Of a stretch of 64,000 bases of DNA, positions 47,978-57,440 are shown in pieces. The DNA is taken from assembly GCF_009828855.1 (NCBI RefSeq), contig NZ_WUAG01000002.1:744001-808000 (forward strand), in the 5' to 3' direction. Below the pieces are notes generated by a model. It made no database searches, was not told the DNA's origin, and saw nothing but the letters and a program-made list of their open reading frames with translations. Every line of letters begins with the position of its first letter. The first letter of the stretch is position 1. Both the position numbers and the translations under genes were made by a program. Source of the stretch: Psychromonas sp. L1A2. GTDB taxonomy: Bacteria; Pseudomonadota; Gammaproteobacteria; Enterobacterales; Psychromonadaceae.

Positions 47978-48005
47978 ATTATAGAGATGGCGTTAATGAT
48001 TGCAA
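47978..48005 (-). promoter_or_regulatory. Promoter of the tRNA-Gly array
   Basis: On the minus strand, TTGCAA (48000-48005) and TATAAT (47978-47983) are separated by 16 bp. The next bases are TCGCACC, a GC-rich discriminator typical of stringently controlled stable-RNA promoters. Confidence 0.75.
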
Positions 48006-48088
48006 GCTTTTTTTAGCTATTTTAGTCTCAACAAAGCTTGTATGTAGAGTTTTTAAACAAATCCTAAAAAGCTTGCTCAAAAACCAAC

Positions 48089-48628
48089 CTAATAGTTGAA
48101 AAAATGCTTTTGGTAATGCTGTAACTCTGAAATTGACTCTTTAATATCTTGTAAGGCTAAATGTGTCCCGGTTTTTTTATGAGCTTCAACCATTTCAGGC
48201 GCCCAACGACGACCTAATTCTTTTACTGTACTCACATCAATATTTCGGTAGTGGAAAAAAGCTTCTAACGTCGGCATATGTTTAACCATAAAACGACGAT
48301 CTTGACCAATACTGTTTCCGCATAAAGGAGCTACTCCAGCAGGAACCCACTCTTGTAAAAATGCTAACGTTTCTTGTTCTGCTTGTTCGCAACTGATTTT
48401 ACTTGCTTTTACTCGTGCTGTTAGCCCTGATTTACCGTGATGCTCTGTGCACCATTCATCCATCGCATTTAATGCAGCATCACTTTGATGAATAACAAAC
48501 TGTGGGCCTTCAGCTAAAATATTTAAATCGCTATCCGTAACTATCGTTGCAATTTCAATAATTTTATCGCTATCAGGATTTAACCCTGTCATTTCTAAAT
48601 CAATCCATACCAAATTATTTTTGTTCAT
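48089..48628 (-). CDS. orn: Oligoribonuclease
   Basis: A 179-residue DEDDh 3'-5' exonuclease degrading 2-5-nt RNAs, including pGpG from cyclic-di-GMP turnover, which is relevant to the EAL proteins here. Motifs are [10 protein letters not shown] (Exo I), [10 protein letters not shown] (Exo II) and the C-terminal His/Asp region [16 protein letters not shown] (Exo III). Length matches E. coli Orn (181). It is divergent from rsgA as in E. coli. Confidence 0.95.
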   Translation of the reverse strand: MNKNNLVWIDLEMTGLNPDSDKIIEIATIVTDSDLNILAEGPQFVIHQSDAALNAMDEWCTEHHGKSGLTARVKASKISCEQAEQETLAFLQEWVPAGVAPLCGNSIGQDRRFMVKHMPTLEAFFHYRNIDVSTVKELGRRWAPEMVEAHKKTGTHLALQDIKESISELQHYQKHFFNY

Positions 48629-48724
48629 TTTGATAACCGCCCTTTTCTATTGATGAATAGCTTAATTATGTGGAAAATATAGTATGATACGCCATTCAAA
48701 TCGCCAGTGTAGCAAAGGAAGCCT

Positions 48725-49765
48725 GTGACTAAGAAGAAAAAACTCAGTAAAAACCAAATTCGTCGTGTTCAAAGCAATCACAATAAACGCTTAACACCTA
48801 AAAACGATAAACAATGGGATGAGTCTGAACTGGGTCCACAACTGGAAGGTTTAGTCGTAAGCCGATTTGGACAGCATGCTGATATTGAAGATCAAGAAGG
48901 CAAAGTAGAACGTTGTACTCTACGTCGTTCAATCCGCTCTCTCGTTACTGGTGACAGAGTAGTATGGCGAGCAGGTAAAGAATCACATCAGGGCATTAGC
49001 GGCGTTATCGAAGCGGTGCATCCGCGTAAAACGGTATTAACACGTCCAGATTATTATGATGGTATTAAACCAATTGCAGCTAATATCGACCACATTATCA
49101 TTGTTAGCTCTATCGCACCTGAATTCTCCCGTAATATTATTGACCGCTACTTAGTGGCTTGCGAAGATATTGGCATCACGCCTATTATCGTTTTAAATAA
49201 GGTTGATTTACTAGATGATGAATCAGCAAAAATTATTGATAAAGAATTACAAAGCTACCGTGATATTGGCTATCACGTACTTTACAGTTCAATGCACGGT
49301 ACAGGGTTAGATGCTTTAAAGTCAGTAATGAAAGACAAAATTAATATCTTTGTTGGTCAATCTGGCGTGGGTAAAACATCATTATTAAATATGTTATTAC
49401 CAGAAGTAGAAGCCGTGACTGGCGAGATATCCGAAGGATCCGGTCTTGGTAAACATACAACGACAACGGCACGCTTATATCATTTCAGCGATGGAGGTGA
49501 TTTAATCGACAGCCCAGGGATCCGAGAGTTTTCACTATGGCATTTAGAAGCAGAACGTATTGCCAGTGGATTTATAGAATTTAGAGAGTACTTAGGTAAC
49601 TGTCGTTTTCGTGATTGTAAACATCAAGCAGATCCTGGGTGTGCACTAGTTGAAGCGGTTGAAAATGGGCATATAGACAACGCTCGATTTAAGAGTTTCT
49701 TGCGTATTTTAGAAACCATGGATGATGCCAAAAATGCACGTCACCGAGATCCTAATGTTTATTAA
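48725..49765 (+). CDS. rsgA: Ribosome small-subunit-dependent GTPase RsgA
   Basis: A 346-residue circularly permuted GTPase checking 30S maturation. After an OB-fold (about 40-115), the G motifs appear in order G4 (LNKVDLL), G1 ([14 protein letters not shown]), G3 (DSPGIREF). The C-terminal zinc knuckle is [14 protein letters not shown]. The start is GTG with AAAGGAAG about 4 bases upstream. Length matches E. coli RsgA (350). Confidence 0.95.
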   Translation: MTKKKKLSKNQIRRVQSNHNKRLTPKNDKQWDESELGPQLEGLVVSRFGQHADIEDQEGKVERCTLRRSIRSLVTGDRVVWRAGKESHQGISGVIEAVHPRKTVLTRPDYYDGIKPIAANIDHIIIVSSIAPEFSRNIIDRYLVACEDIGITPIIVLNKVDLLDDESAKIIDKELQSYRDIGYHVLYSSMHGTGLDALKSVMKDKINIFVGQSGVGKTSLLNMLLPEVEAVTGEISEGSGLGKHTTTTARLYHFSDGGDLIDSPGIREFSLWHLEAERIASGFIEFREYLGNCRFRDCKHQADPGCALVEAVENGHIDNARFKSFLRILETMDDAKNARHRDPNVY

Positions 49766-49875
49766 ACATTAAGTTTAATGACTGTATTTAATGATATTAG
49801 TCGTTAGCGATATAAAATTAATTATGTGATAAAAGAATAACAATACTCACAACACTAACAATAGAGAGTTTTAAA

Positions 49876-50739
49876 ATGAGCGGTAAACTAAAAATTATTG
49901 GCCAATATATTTTACCCAAACACTCGGTGACTTTCATCGCAGGTAAATTAGCTAATGCTAAAATGGGCAAATTTACGACTTTTTTAATTACTCAGTTTAT
50001 TAAAAAGTTCAAAATAGATATGAGCGAAGCAAAATATTCAGAACCTTCTGACTTTGCCACTTTTAATGATTTCTTCACACGTGAATTAAAAGAAGATGTC
50101 CGTACAATTATTGAAGGCGATCAAAATCTAGCCACACCAGTAGATGGCTGTGTTAGTCAACAAGGTGATATTAAATCAGGTCGTATTTTTCAAGCAAAAG
50201 GACATGATTTTAGCCTACGAGAATTATTAGGCGGTCGTGATGATGTAGCTGCACCTTTTGATGATGGTATCTTTTCAACAGTTTATTTAGCACCTAAAGA
50301 TTACCACCGTATTCATATGCCAATCACCGGTAAATTAGAACAGATGATCTTTATACCAGGTGACTTATTCTCAGTTAATCCATTAACGGCACAAAATGTT
50401 CCTAACTTATTTGCACGTAATGAACGTGCTGTTGCCATTTTCTCTACGGCAATCGGGCCAATGGCGATGGTTTTAGTGGGCGCTACGATTGTTGGTAGTA
50501 TTGAAACTGTATGGGAAGGCACATTAAAAGCTCAAAAAAATAAAGAGCTTCAATACTGGGATTACCAAGACCAAGAGATCATCTTAGAAAAAGGGGCTGA
50601 AATGGGGCGCTTTAAACTAGGCAGTACTATTGTTGCTTTATTCCCTAAAGACAGTATTGAATTTAGTGAAGATCTAGCACCTTCAAGTGTAACGCGTTTA
50701 GGTGAGTTATTTGCAACAGTAAAGCAAACCGCTGAATAA
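49876..50739 (+). CDS. psd: Phosphatidylserine decarboxylase
   Basis: A 287-residue proenzyme making phosphatidylethanolamine at the inner membrane. The self-cleavage and pyruvoyl site LGST has S250 in GRFKLGSTIVALFP, and YHRIHMPITG and SVNPLTAQNVPNLFARNERA are family motifs. Length fits proteobacterial Psd (E. coli 322, shorter in other species). It follows rsgA by 110 bp in the same direction, as in E. coli. Confidence 0.95.
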   Translation: MSGKLKIIGQYILPKHSVTFIAGKLANAKMGKFTTFLITQFIKKFKIDMSEAKYSEPSDFATFNDFFTRELKEDVRTIIEGDQNLATPVDGCVSQQGDIKSGRIFQAKGHDFSLRELLGGRDDVAAPFDDGIFSTVYLAPKDYHRIHMPITGKLEQMIFIPGDLFSVNPLTAQNVPNLFARNERAVAIFSTAIGPMAMVLVGATIVGSIETVWEGTLKAQKNKELQYWDYQDQEIILEKGAEMGRFKLGSTIVALFPKDSIEFSEDLAPSSVTRLGELFATVKQTAE

Positions 50740-50778
50740 AGAAATTAAGTAGAAAAACCAATAATAACAAGGGTTGTA

Positions 50779-52314
50779 ATGTCAAACATATCGAGTGAAC
50801 AATATTTAAAGAAAATCTTATTAGCACCAATTTATGAAGCGGCTATCGAGACTAAACTACAACCTTTAAATAAGCTATCTGCACGTCTAGATAATCACAT
50901 ATTATTAAAACGCGAAGATTTACAGCCAGTACATTCATTTAAATTACGCGGCGCTTACAATAAGTTATCAAGCCTGAGTGAACAGCAGAAAAAAAATGGT
51001 GTGATTGCCGCATCAGCAGGCAACCATGCTCAAGGTTTAGCATTATCTGCACAAAAAATGGGTGTCAAAGCAACCATCGTTATGCCTAAAACGACGCCAG
51101 ATATTAAAGTGAGTTCTGTACGTAGTTTTGGTGCGACGGTTGTCTTAACAGGTGACTCTTTTGACGCAGCAAACGCTTATTCATTAGCCTTAGCAAAAGA
51201 GCACGGTTATACCTTGATCCACCCTTTTGATGATCCAGATATTATTGCAGGGCAAGGAACCGTAGGAAAAGAGCTTTTACAACAAGATGCTCACCTAGAC
51301 AAAATATTTGTACCGGTAGGCGGCGGTGGTTTAGCAGCAGGTATCGCTGTTTATATCAAACAACTATTACCACACATTCAAGTGATTGCAGTAGAACCTG
51401 AAGATGCAGCTTGTTTAAAAGCAGCATTAGCTGCAGGTAAGCCAGTGACATTACCAAAAGTAGGTTTATTTGCAGATGGCGTGGCGGTAAAAACAATTGG
51501 CCAAGAAACATTCCGTTTATGCCAGCAATATATTGACGATGTTGTTACTGTGAGTAGTGATGAAATCTGTGCTGCAGTAAAGGATATTTTTGATGATACA
51601 CGTGCTATTGCAGAGCCTGCAGGTGCATTATCACTAGCGGGCTTAAAGAAATACACTCAACAGCATCAAATAAAGGATCAACGTTTAGCGGCTATTTTAA
51701 GTGGTGCAAACGTTAACTTCCACGGCTTACGTTATGTATCAGAAAGATGTGAATTAGGCGAACATAACGAAAGTATTTTGGCTGTCACAATTCCAGAGCA
51801 ACAAGGGGCATTTTTAGCGTTTTGTAATGAGCTTGATGGACGTGCAATCACAGAGTTTAATTATCGTTATAGCGATAGTAAACAAGCCAATATTTTTGTT
51901 GGCGTGAGAACACCACAAGGTATTGATGAACTAACAAGTTTAACTGATAAGCTAACTGTTGCAGGCTACTCTGTTACCGATTTAAGTCAAGATGAAACCG
52001 CTAAGCTACATGTGCGTTATATGGTGGGAGGTGTTCCTTCACAGCAGTTAACCGAGCGGTTATATAGTTTTGAATTTCCAGAGCATCCTAATGCATTGTT
52101 AAAATTTTTAAACCTATTGGGGATGCATGCCAACATTACTTTATTCCATTACCGAAATCACGGTGCTGCATATGGGCAAGTGTTAGCGGGGTTTGAAGTC
52201 GATGATTCACAAGTTGCAGAGTTTAGTGAACACTTAGATGCATTAGGCTATAACTATAAAGATGAAACGTTGAATCCTGCATATCGATACTTTTTGTCAC
52301 ATACAAATAACTAG
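50779..52314 (+). CDS. ilvA: Biosynthetic threonine deaminase (IlvA)
   Basis: A 511-residue PLP enzyme turning threonine into 2-oxobutyrate, the first step to isoleucine. The PLP lysine is K55 in HSFKLRGAYN, and the phosphate loop is GGGGLAAG. The C-terminal third holds two ACT-like domains (about 325-510), marking the allosteric biosynthetic form and not the short catabolic TdcB. Length matches E. coli IlvA (514). Other ilv genes are not adjacent. Confidence 0.94.
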   Translation: MSNISSEQYLKKILLAPIYEAAIETKLQPLNKLSARLDNHILLKREDLQPVHSFKLRGAYNKLSSLSEQQKKNGVIAASAGNHAQGLALSAQKMGVKATIVMPKTTPDIKVSSVRSFGATVVLTGDSFDAANAYSLALAKEHGYTLIHPFDDPDIIAGQGTVGKELLQQDAHLDKIFVPVGGGGLAAGIAVYIKQLLPHIQVIAVEPEDAACLKAALAAGKPVTLPKVGLFADGVAVKTIGQETFRLCQQYIDDVVTVSSDEICAAVKDIFDDTRAIAEPAGALSLAGLKKYTQQHQIKDQRLAAILSGANVNFHGLRYVSERCELGEHNESILAVTIPEQQGAFLAFCNELDGRAITEFNYRYSDSKQANIFVGVRTPQGIDELTSLTDKLTVAGYSVTDLSQDETAKLHVRYMVGGVPSQQLTERLYSFEFPEHPNALLKFLNLLGMHANITLFHYRNHGAAYGQVLAGFEVDDSQVAEFSEHLDALGYNYKDETLNPAYRYFLSHTNN

Positions 52315-52326
52315 TAAGCATATTAT

Positions 52327-53400
52327 ATGATGTACTTAATATCTTCATTGAAGTTAGCAAAAATTGTACATAAATTAACGCAAAACTTAACTTGGTTAGC
52401 AATGTTAGGATTGATGTTGTTACAAGCGACTATTACCTATGCTTTATTTATTTTAGCAGGGGAAGTAGAAATAATAACTCACCCAATTCAATTTTTTTAT
52501 TACAACATGGTAGTTATTTCAACGGTTGGATTTGGCGACTTTAGCCCAGTAACTGACCTTGGAAAATTGGTTGTCGCCTTGTGGCAGATTCCATCAGGTT
52601 TAATTGTGTTTGCTACATTTATTGGTAAAGCAACTCAATTATTTATTGATATAGCGAGAAATAATATGAACGGTAATAATGACTTTTCAGACCTAACTGA
52701 TCACATTCTTTTATTATGTTGGGATGAGTATTCTACCAAGCAAATTATACAATTAATTTTAGGGGATAAAAAACGTCAAAAGCGTCAAATATTACTTTGT
52801 GTTACTAAAGATATGAAAAATCCGTTACCTGAAATAGATGAACTATCATTTGTTAAATTAAGTACTTTTTCAGATAAAAAAGAGCTTGAACGAATTGCGT
52901 TACAAAAAGCAAAACGTATCATTATCGATGGACAATCAGATGATGAAACATTATCTATTGCACTCAGTATTGCTACATTTACAGATAAAAATGCCAATAT
53001 TACCGCACATTTTTTTGATGAGACTAAAGCTCAATTATTAAAAATGCATTGCCCTAGTATAGAGTGCAGTATCGATAATAGTGCGCAGATGATGGTAAGA
53101 AGTATGCAAGATCCTGGATCAAGTCAAGTGACAGAAAGGCTACTTTCCACATTAAACGGCGCAACACTTTATAGCTTTTTAGTACCTGAACTGGAAAAAG
53201 AGATCAATTTTGGTCAATTGTTTGATGCTTTTAAGCATCGCTATAACATGATTTTATTAGGCTTTAGTAAGCATAAAAATGGTCAAGATATGCACTTAAA
53301 TCCATCTGATGAAGAGATCATCGACAGCCATTATCATTTACATTATATTGCAAATGAACGTCTTGATGAAAATGATATTGATTGGAAGAGTATCGTTTAA
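52327..53400 (+). CDS. Two-segment K+ channel with RCK-like domain
   Basis: A 357-residue putative potassium channel. Two membrane segments (about 22-44 and 82-105) flank the selectivity filter STVGFGDFSP, so the pore is of the K+-channel kind. The remainder (125-345) is a cytoplasmic nucleotide-binding RCK/TrkA_N-like domain beginning DHILLLCWDEYS. It starts 12 bp after ilvA. The ribosome binding site is weak, so coupling to ilvA is possible. The activating ligand is unknown. Confidence 0.8.
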   Translation: MMYLISSLKLAKIVHKLTQNLTWLAMLGLMLLQATITYALFILAGEVEIITHPIQFFYYNMVVISTVGFGDFSPVTDLGKLVVALWQIPSGLIVFATFIGKATQLFIDIARNNMNGNNDFSDLTDHILLLCWDEYSTKQIIQLILGDKKRQKRQILLCVTKDMKNPLPEIDELSFVKLSTFSDKKELERIALQKAKRIIIDGQSDDETLSIALSIATFTDKNANITAHFFDETKAQLLKMHCPSIECSIDNSAQMMVRSMQDPGSSQVTERLLSTLNGATLYSFLVPELEKEINFGQLFDAFKHRYNMILLGFSKHKNGQDMHLNPSDEEIIDSHYHLHYIANERLDENDIDWKSIV

Positions 53401-53490
53401 TAAACATTGAACTTGATTAGTACGAGGATAAAGGTATGTTTCCTCTCCATCAATTAAACTTATTCATTTTATGCTAGGAAGCAACAAACA

Positions 53491-54489
53491 ATGAGTATCA
53501 CCACAAGTATGCCTCAATCTAATTTTTTATCGTTATTAGATCCTATCATTCAAACTATGCCGACTTGGTTCCAAGAAGGTGGTGTAGTGATGTGGCCATT
53601 ACTTTTAATCTCTTTTTTAATCACTGTTGTCGCTTTAGAGCGTTTATATTTCTGGGTTATCTATCATAGTCAGAAAGAACGTTTTTTATTACAAGAGTGC
53701 TTTGCTGCTTTATATAATAAACAAAAAACAGAAGCCTTATTAGTTTGTAAAAAATTAGAAACCCCCGCATTAAAAATGATTAGTGAAGGTATTTCGATGC
53801 TGCCTTTCCCCCCTAAAGAAAAAATGCTTTTAGATACAAAAAAACAAATAAATTTAGTTTCTAGAGGTCAATCTTTCTTACATAAAGCATTAATAGTGAC
53901 GCCAATTCTAGGCATTTTAGGTACGCTAATAAACCTAATCAACGCTTTCAGTAGTATTGAACTTCAAGAAAGTGAGAACATCGGTGTTCTTCTTAAAACA
54001 ATCACAGAGTCTCTAATTCCAATTGCGGCTAGTCTCATTATTTTGTTATTCATTTTGATACCTCAACAATTCTTTCGTACACAAATTTATAAAATAACAC
54101 TACATTTAGAAAATGTACGTAGCCAGTTTGATCACATTTGTCTGCAAAAGAATTTAATCAGAAACAATTTTTCAGAAAATATGGGTACCATGGTAAAAAA
54201 TGATGAGAACACTCTCGATGAAGAAAGAAAAGACTGTCATAGTAAATCGGTATCAGAACAAACACAGATGCCTTACCATTATGAGTTTTCAGAAGAAACA
54301 GGGGAAATAAATGTTTCTATTCATGAGCAAACAGAAGATATCAAACGGGTACCAACTTCATCAATTGCTGAAATGTACAACAATGAATTACTAACCGTTG
54401 AAAATACTGAATATGAGTCAACTATTGTTGAAAATGACCCAGTTCCAACCAAAATTGAGTCAACGCCTAAAGTGAACTTAAATAGTTAA
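53491..54489 (+). CDS. ExbB/TolQ-family proton-channel protein with C-terminal extension
   Basis: A 332-residue MotA/TolQ/ExbB protein. Three hydrophobic segments (about 30-56, 128-150, 170-195) with TPILGILGTLINLINAF and ESLIPIAASLIILLF are typical of ExbB. The last 130 residues form an acidic, probably disordered tail (PYHYEFSEETGEINVSIHE) that ExbB does not normally have. A TonB-like gene follows 50 bp later, but there is no exbD gene between or beside them. Confidence 0.8.
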   Translation: MSITTSMPQSNFLSLLDPIIQTMPTWFQEGGVVMWPLLLISFLITVVALERLYFWVIYHSQKERFLLQECFAALYNKQKTEALLVCKKLETPALKMISEGISMLPFPPKEKMLLDTKKQINLVSRGQSFLHKALIVTPILGILGTLINLINAFSSIELQESENIGVLLKTITESLIPIAASLIILLFILIPQQFFRTQIYKITLHLENVRSQFDHICLQKNLIRNNFSENMGTMVKNDENTLDEERKDCHSKSVSEQTQMPYHYEFSEETGEINVSIHEQTEDIKRVPTSSIAEMYNNELLTVENTEYESTIVENDPVPTKIESTPKVNLNS

Positions 54490-54539
54490 ATAGACAAATT
54501 TTTCGAACTAAATAGTAATACGTAGAGTAAAAATATATT

Positions 54540-55763
54540 ATGAAAACTTCTTATCATTATTTTCCATTTATTGTTATAAGCCTATTATTACACTACTTAT
54601 TTTTTTATTTTAATAGTGATACATCTTCAGAAAATTTTCCTATTACTCAAACTTACACTTCTATAAAAACAACTGACGAAATCATAGCACCTTCAAAATC
54701 AATACCAATGTCACTACCGCAACTCAATGCTATTCAATCAATATCAGTCGCAACATCAACACCACGACAGCAAACAACTCAAACAAAAAAAGTAACCTCA
54801 ATAACATTGCCAGAAACCACTCAAACAGAAATTGTTAAACTATCAACATCATTACAACAAAGTACTAGCACAGAGCCAGTTGAGCCATCGATATCGCAAA
54901 AAAAAGTCACTCAAGCTGAAATAATAGTCCCATTAACAACGCAGCAGAAAATGGCTAAAACTGAAATAATGACATCATCAACAACGATCCAAGAAATAAC
55001 TCAAACTAAAATAGTCACATCATCAAAACCACAAGAAATAACTCAAATAGAACAAGGTGAGTCATCGCTCTCATTACCTGAAGAAAATGAAATAGTTAAA
55101 ATTGAAAAAGTCTTACCTGTAAAAAGCTATCAAGTGAATGTTAAGACACATACATCCAATGAAGTTGCCCTACTAAAAGAATATGTATTTGAACGAAACC
55201 TAGTAAACTTGCCAAAACTTGCAATATCAAAACCAAGTAAGAAAAACAAAGTTAAAAAAACCAGTATCAAAAACACTACTGCGAAATCAACTCGACCCGT
55301 GATTACCATGAAGAATAGTGAAATAACGGCTAAAACAAAAACAAATAAAACCAATCGACAAATGACAGTATTGGACACAAGAGACTTCAATAATAAAACG
55401 TCTACGGTAGCGCAATATAATTCTGCAACAACGGCGAAACGAATTTTCAAACCAAAGTCAGATATAACGAACACATCAATGGCAAAACAAGGTAACTTAT
55501 TACCACAAGCAACGGCCGTATCAGGTAAGGCACCTTCTTATCCAAAACAAGCAGCCTTGCAACAACAAAAAGGCCAAGTCGTGGTGAATATGACTGTCTT
55601 ACCAAGTGGTACAACTAAAGAAGCGGAAATCATTCAATCTAGCGGCCATGAAATGTTAGATAAAGCTGTATTAAACTTTATTACTCGTGAATTATTTATG
55701 CCATCATTAGAAGGTCAGGATAGAGTCCCGAGTAAACAATCATTTTTTTATAGTTTCGAATAA
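54540..55763 (+). CDS. TonB-like energy transducer with Thr/Ser/Gln-rich linker
   Basis: A 407-residue protein with one N-terminal membrane anchor (FIVISLLLHYLFFYF), a long periplasmic spacer (about 25-330) and a TonB C-terminal domain (PSYPKQAALQQQKGQVVVNM, then ILPSG/VLPSG-type turn and a final FFYSFE). The spacer is repetitive, with STS, TTQTEI and TQTKIVTSS units, and is rich in Thr, Ser, Gln and Lys; the usual Glu-Pro/Lys-Pro repeats are missing. It is paired with the ExbB-like gene upstream. Confidence 0.78.
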   Translation: MKTSYHYFPFIVISLLLHYLFFYFNSDTSSENFPITQTYTSIKTTDEIIAPSKSIPMSLPQLNAIQSISVATSTPRQQTTQTKKVTSITLPETTQTEIVKLSTSLQQSTSTEPVEPSISQKKVTQAEIIVPLTTQQKMAKTEIMTSSTTIQEITQTKIVTSSKPQEITQIEQGESSLSLPEENEIVKIEKVLPVKSYQVNVKTHTSNEVALLKEYVFERNLVNLPKLAISKPSKKNKVKKTSIKNTTAKSTRPVITMKNSEITAKTKTNKTNRQMTVLDTRDFNNKTSTVAQYNSATTAKRIFKPKSDITNTSMAKQGNLLPQATAVSGKAPSYPKQAALQQQKGQVVVNMTVLPSGTTKEAEIIQSSGHEMLDKAVLNFITRELFMPSLEGQDRVPSKQSFFYSFE

Positions 55764-55779
55764 AAAACAAGATCAAAAA

Positions 55780-55801
55780 AAGCCAATCAGGTGATTGGCT
55801 T
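55780..55801 (+). terminator. Terminator of the exbB-tonB unit
   Basis: Perfect inverted repeat AAGCCAATCA / TGATTGGCTT with a 2-base centre, preceded by AAAAAA. The T run is short on the plus strand. Confidence 0.6.
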
Positions 55802-56166
55802 AGATAGTTATTATTTTATTAAGCTATAGCTTTATTAAGATATATTAACATTAATTGTTGTTTAAAGCATAAGTTGTCATTTAACAACTAAGAGAGGCCT
55901 TTAAATATGGGGGGAAGTATAATCATTCAAATGAAAAAATAAAGCATAAAGTGGCACAAAATAGCTATAATATAGCATAAGATGGCATAATATCTATCTA
56001 CACCGACTCTCAAATGACCATTTATATTGAAAGTTGTAACCTCTCATAGAGTTAAAGGCAGTTTTTGAAAAACACAGGTTAATTTCAGCGTGCTGATGCC
56101 TTCAGATGTGCTCACCTCCCATTTAATGAAATCATAATTTGACCAAGTTTTTTACATTTATGTAAG
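55802..56166. other. Gap at the edge of the defence island
   Basis: 365 bp, AT-rich, with no gene. GCATAA/GGCATAATAT strings repeat in 55943-56000 (AAAGCATAAAGTGGCACA, ATAGCATAAGATGGCATAA), forming a short imperfect direct repeat. No tRNA or clear attachment site is visible, although this is where core genes give way to accessory ones. Confidence 0.45.
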
Positions 56167-57246
56167 ATGTTTAATAAATCGGCGGGACATCTAAGTGAGA
56201 ATAAAATGTATAAGACTTACAAGCTAGACTCTAGTTACGTGTTATTAGGAAGTGCTATTGCATACTCTCCATGGCAGATAGGTATATTCATTATTGAAGG
56301 TTTGTATCTAAACAAACGTAATGAGCTAAAATGGTACAACTATCTTGCAGACAATCGCCATGTGCAGTTTTATTCTATCGAAGAAGCTCTCAAATATACT
56401 GAATCTTTAAACACTCACTTACAAGGAAGCATAACTTCACAATGTAGTGGTACAGATGAAGAAGTATCACTACGATTAAAGGTATCCAAATCAGTTACGT
56501 GTAAAAACAGGCTAATTACGGAAGAAATTCAGATGTATAATATTGCAATTTCTCGCCACTCCAAAGCAGTCACCCCCACATTCGATTCACTTGAAATTAG
56601 TCTAGAAAAATTAAAAAAACCTCTATTTGAACAATTAAAGCTTACCCCCTATATCAGTATATTCGCATGCCCTTTACATAAAGTACTTCTAATCCGAAAC
56701 CCAAAGAAAAAGACTAATTGGCGACAACATACGAACCTAACCAAGAAACGCTTAGAACTATTTTATCGTTCACGAATTTGTGAAGGATTTGCACTATCAG
56801 TAGAAAATCACTGGGGGGAAACTAAAGCGGAAATCCGAAGACTATTGCTACCCAGAGCGAATCAACTCCTACAGCTTGCCAGTGTTAAAAGACTTCTGGC
56901 TGAAGCACTAATAAAGGGCCAAAAAGTATTAGTTTGTGGAAGTTATGTATTTTGGTACGAGGAGTCGAATTTGCAATGGGAAGTGAAGTTAACCAAAAAC
57001 ACATACGATACGTCTTCATCAAAAATTCTATGGGACGAGGGAATCATACAATCTAAAAATCATGGACGCTTAATCGTCCTCCCTTACAAAAAAAATGATG
57101 GTAATAAAATCAATGGTCATACTAAAAATGCCCCCAACGACTCACCCGCTTTACCTAGACATAAAGATGAATACATTGAGCTACCTTTTACCAAGCTAGG
57201 AGGGGATCTGATGTATGAGCTTATGGGAGAAATGAACTATCAATGA
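56167..57246 (+). CDS. Unidentified 359-residue protein beside the defence cluster
   Basis: A 359-residue protein I cannot assign with confidence. There is no signal peptide or membrane segment of note. The middle is basic (RNPKKKTNWRQHTNLTKKR), and the C-terminal 80 residues carry a distinctive block: ILWDEGIIQSKNHGRLIVLP, then GHTKNAPNDSPALPRHKDEY and ELPF. I have a vague memory of this block in proteins tied to mobile islands, but cannot name the family. A second ATG at 56206 is an alternative start. It points toward the convergent STAND gene. Confidence 0.6.
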   Translation: MFNKSAGHLSENKMYKTYKLDSSYVLLGSAIAYSPWQIGIFIIEGLYLNKRNELKWYNYLADNRHVQFYSIEEALKYTESLNTHLQGSITSQCSGTDEEVSLRLKVSKSVTCKNRLITEEIQMYNIAISRHSKAVTPTFDSLEISLEKLKKPLFEQLKLTPYISIFACPLHKVLLIRNPKKKTNWRQHTNLTKKRLELFYRSRICEGFALSVENHWGETKAEIRRLLLPRANQLLQLASVKRLLAEALIKGQKVLVCGSYVFWYEESNLQWEVKLTKNTYDTSSSKILWDEGIIQSKNHGRLIVLPYKKNDGNKINGHTKNAPNDSPALPRHKDEYIELPFTKLGGDLMYELMGEMNYQ

Positions 57247-57292
57247 AAATATTTTTATCCAATTCTACTAAAGTTAGATATTAAGTTAAGCT

Positions 57293-57323
57293 AACTTGCC
57301 AACTCTAAATTAATTGGCAAGTT
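57293..57323. terminator. Hairpin between convergent genes
   Basis: Perfect 10-bp arms AACTTGCCAA and TTGGCAAGTT with an 11-nt loop. There is no T tract on either side, so termination by this hairpin is uncertain. Confidence 0.5.
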
Positions 57324-57440
57324 ACTAAATTGGTAATTCGTTTTTATTCGCACTGGTTGGAAAATACTCAAATAATTTTTCCCATCGACATCTCTGCATA
57401 GGTTATAGCGACTTAAACTAATAAGCCTCTTTATTTATAA

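Noticed and set aside
55802-56166. Attachment site for the defence island
   Set aside because: No tRNA end or matching direct repeat is visible, and the right end of the island lies outside the window.
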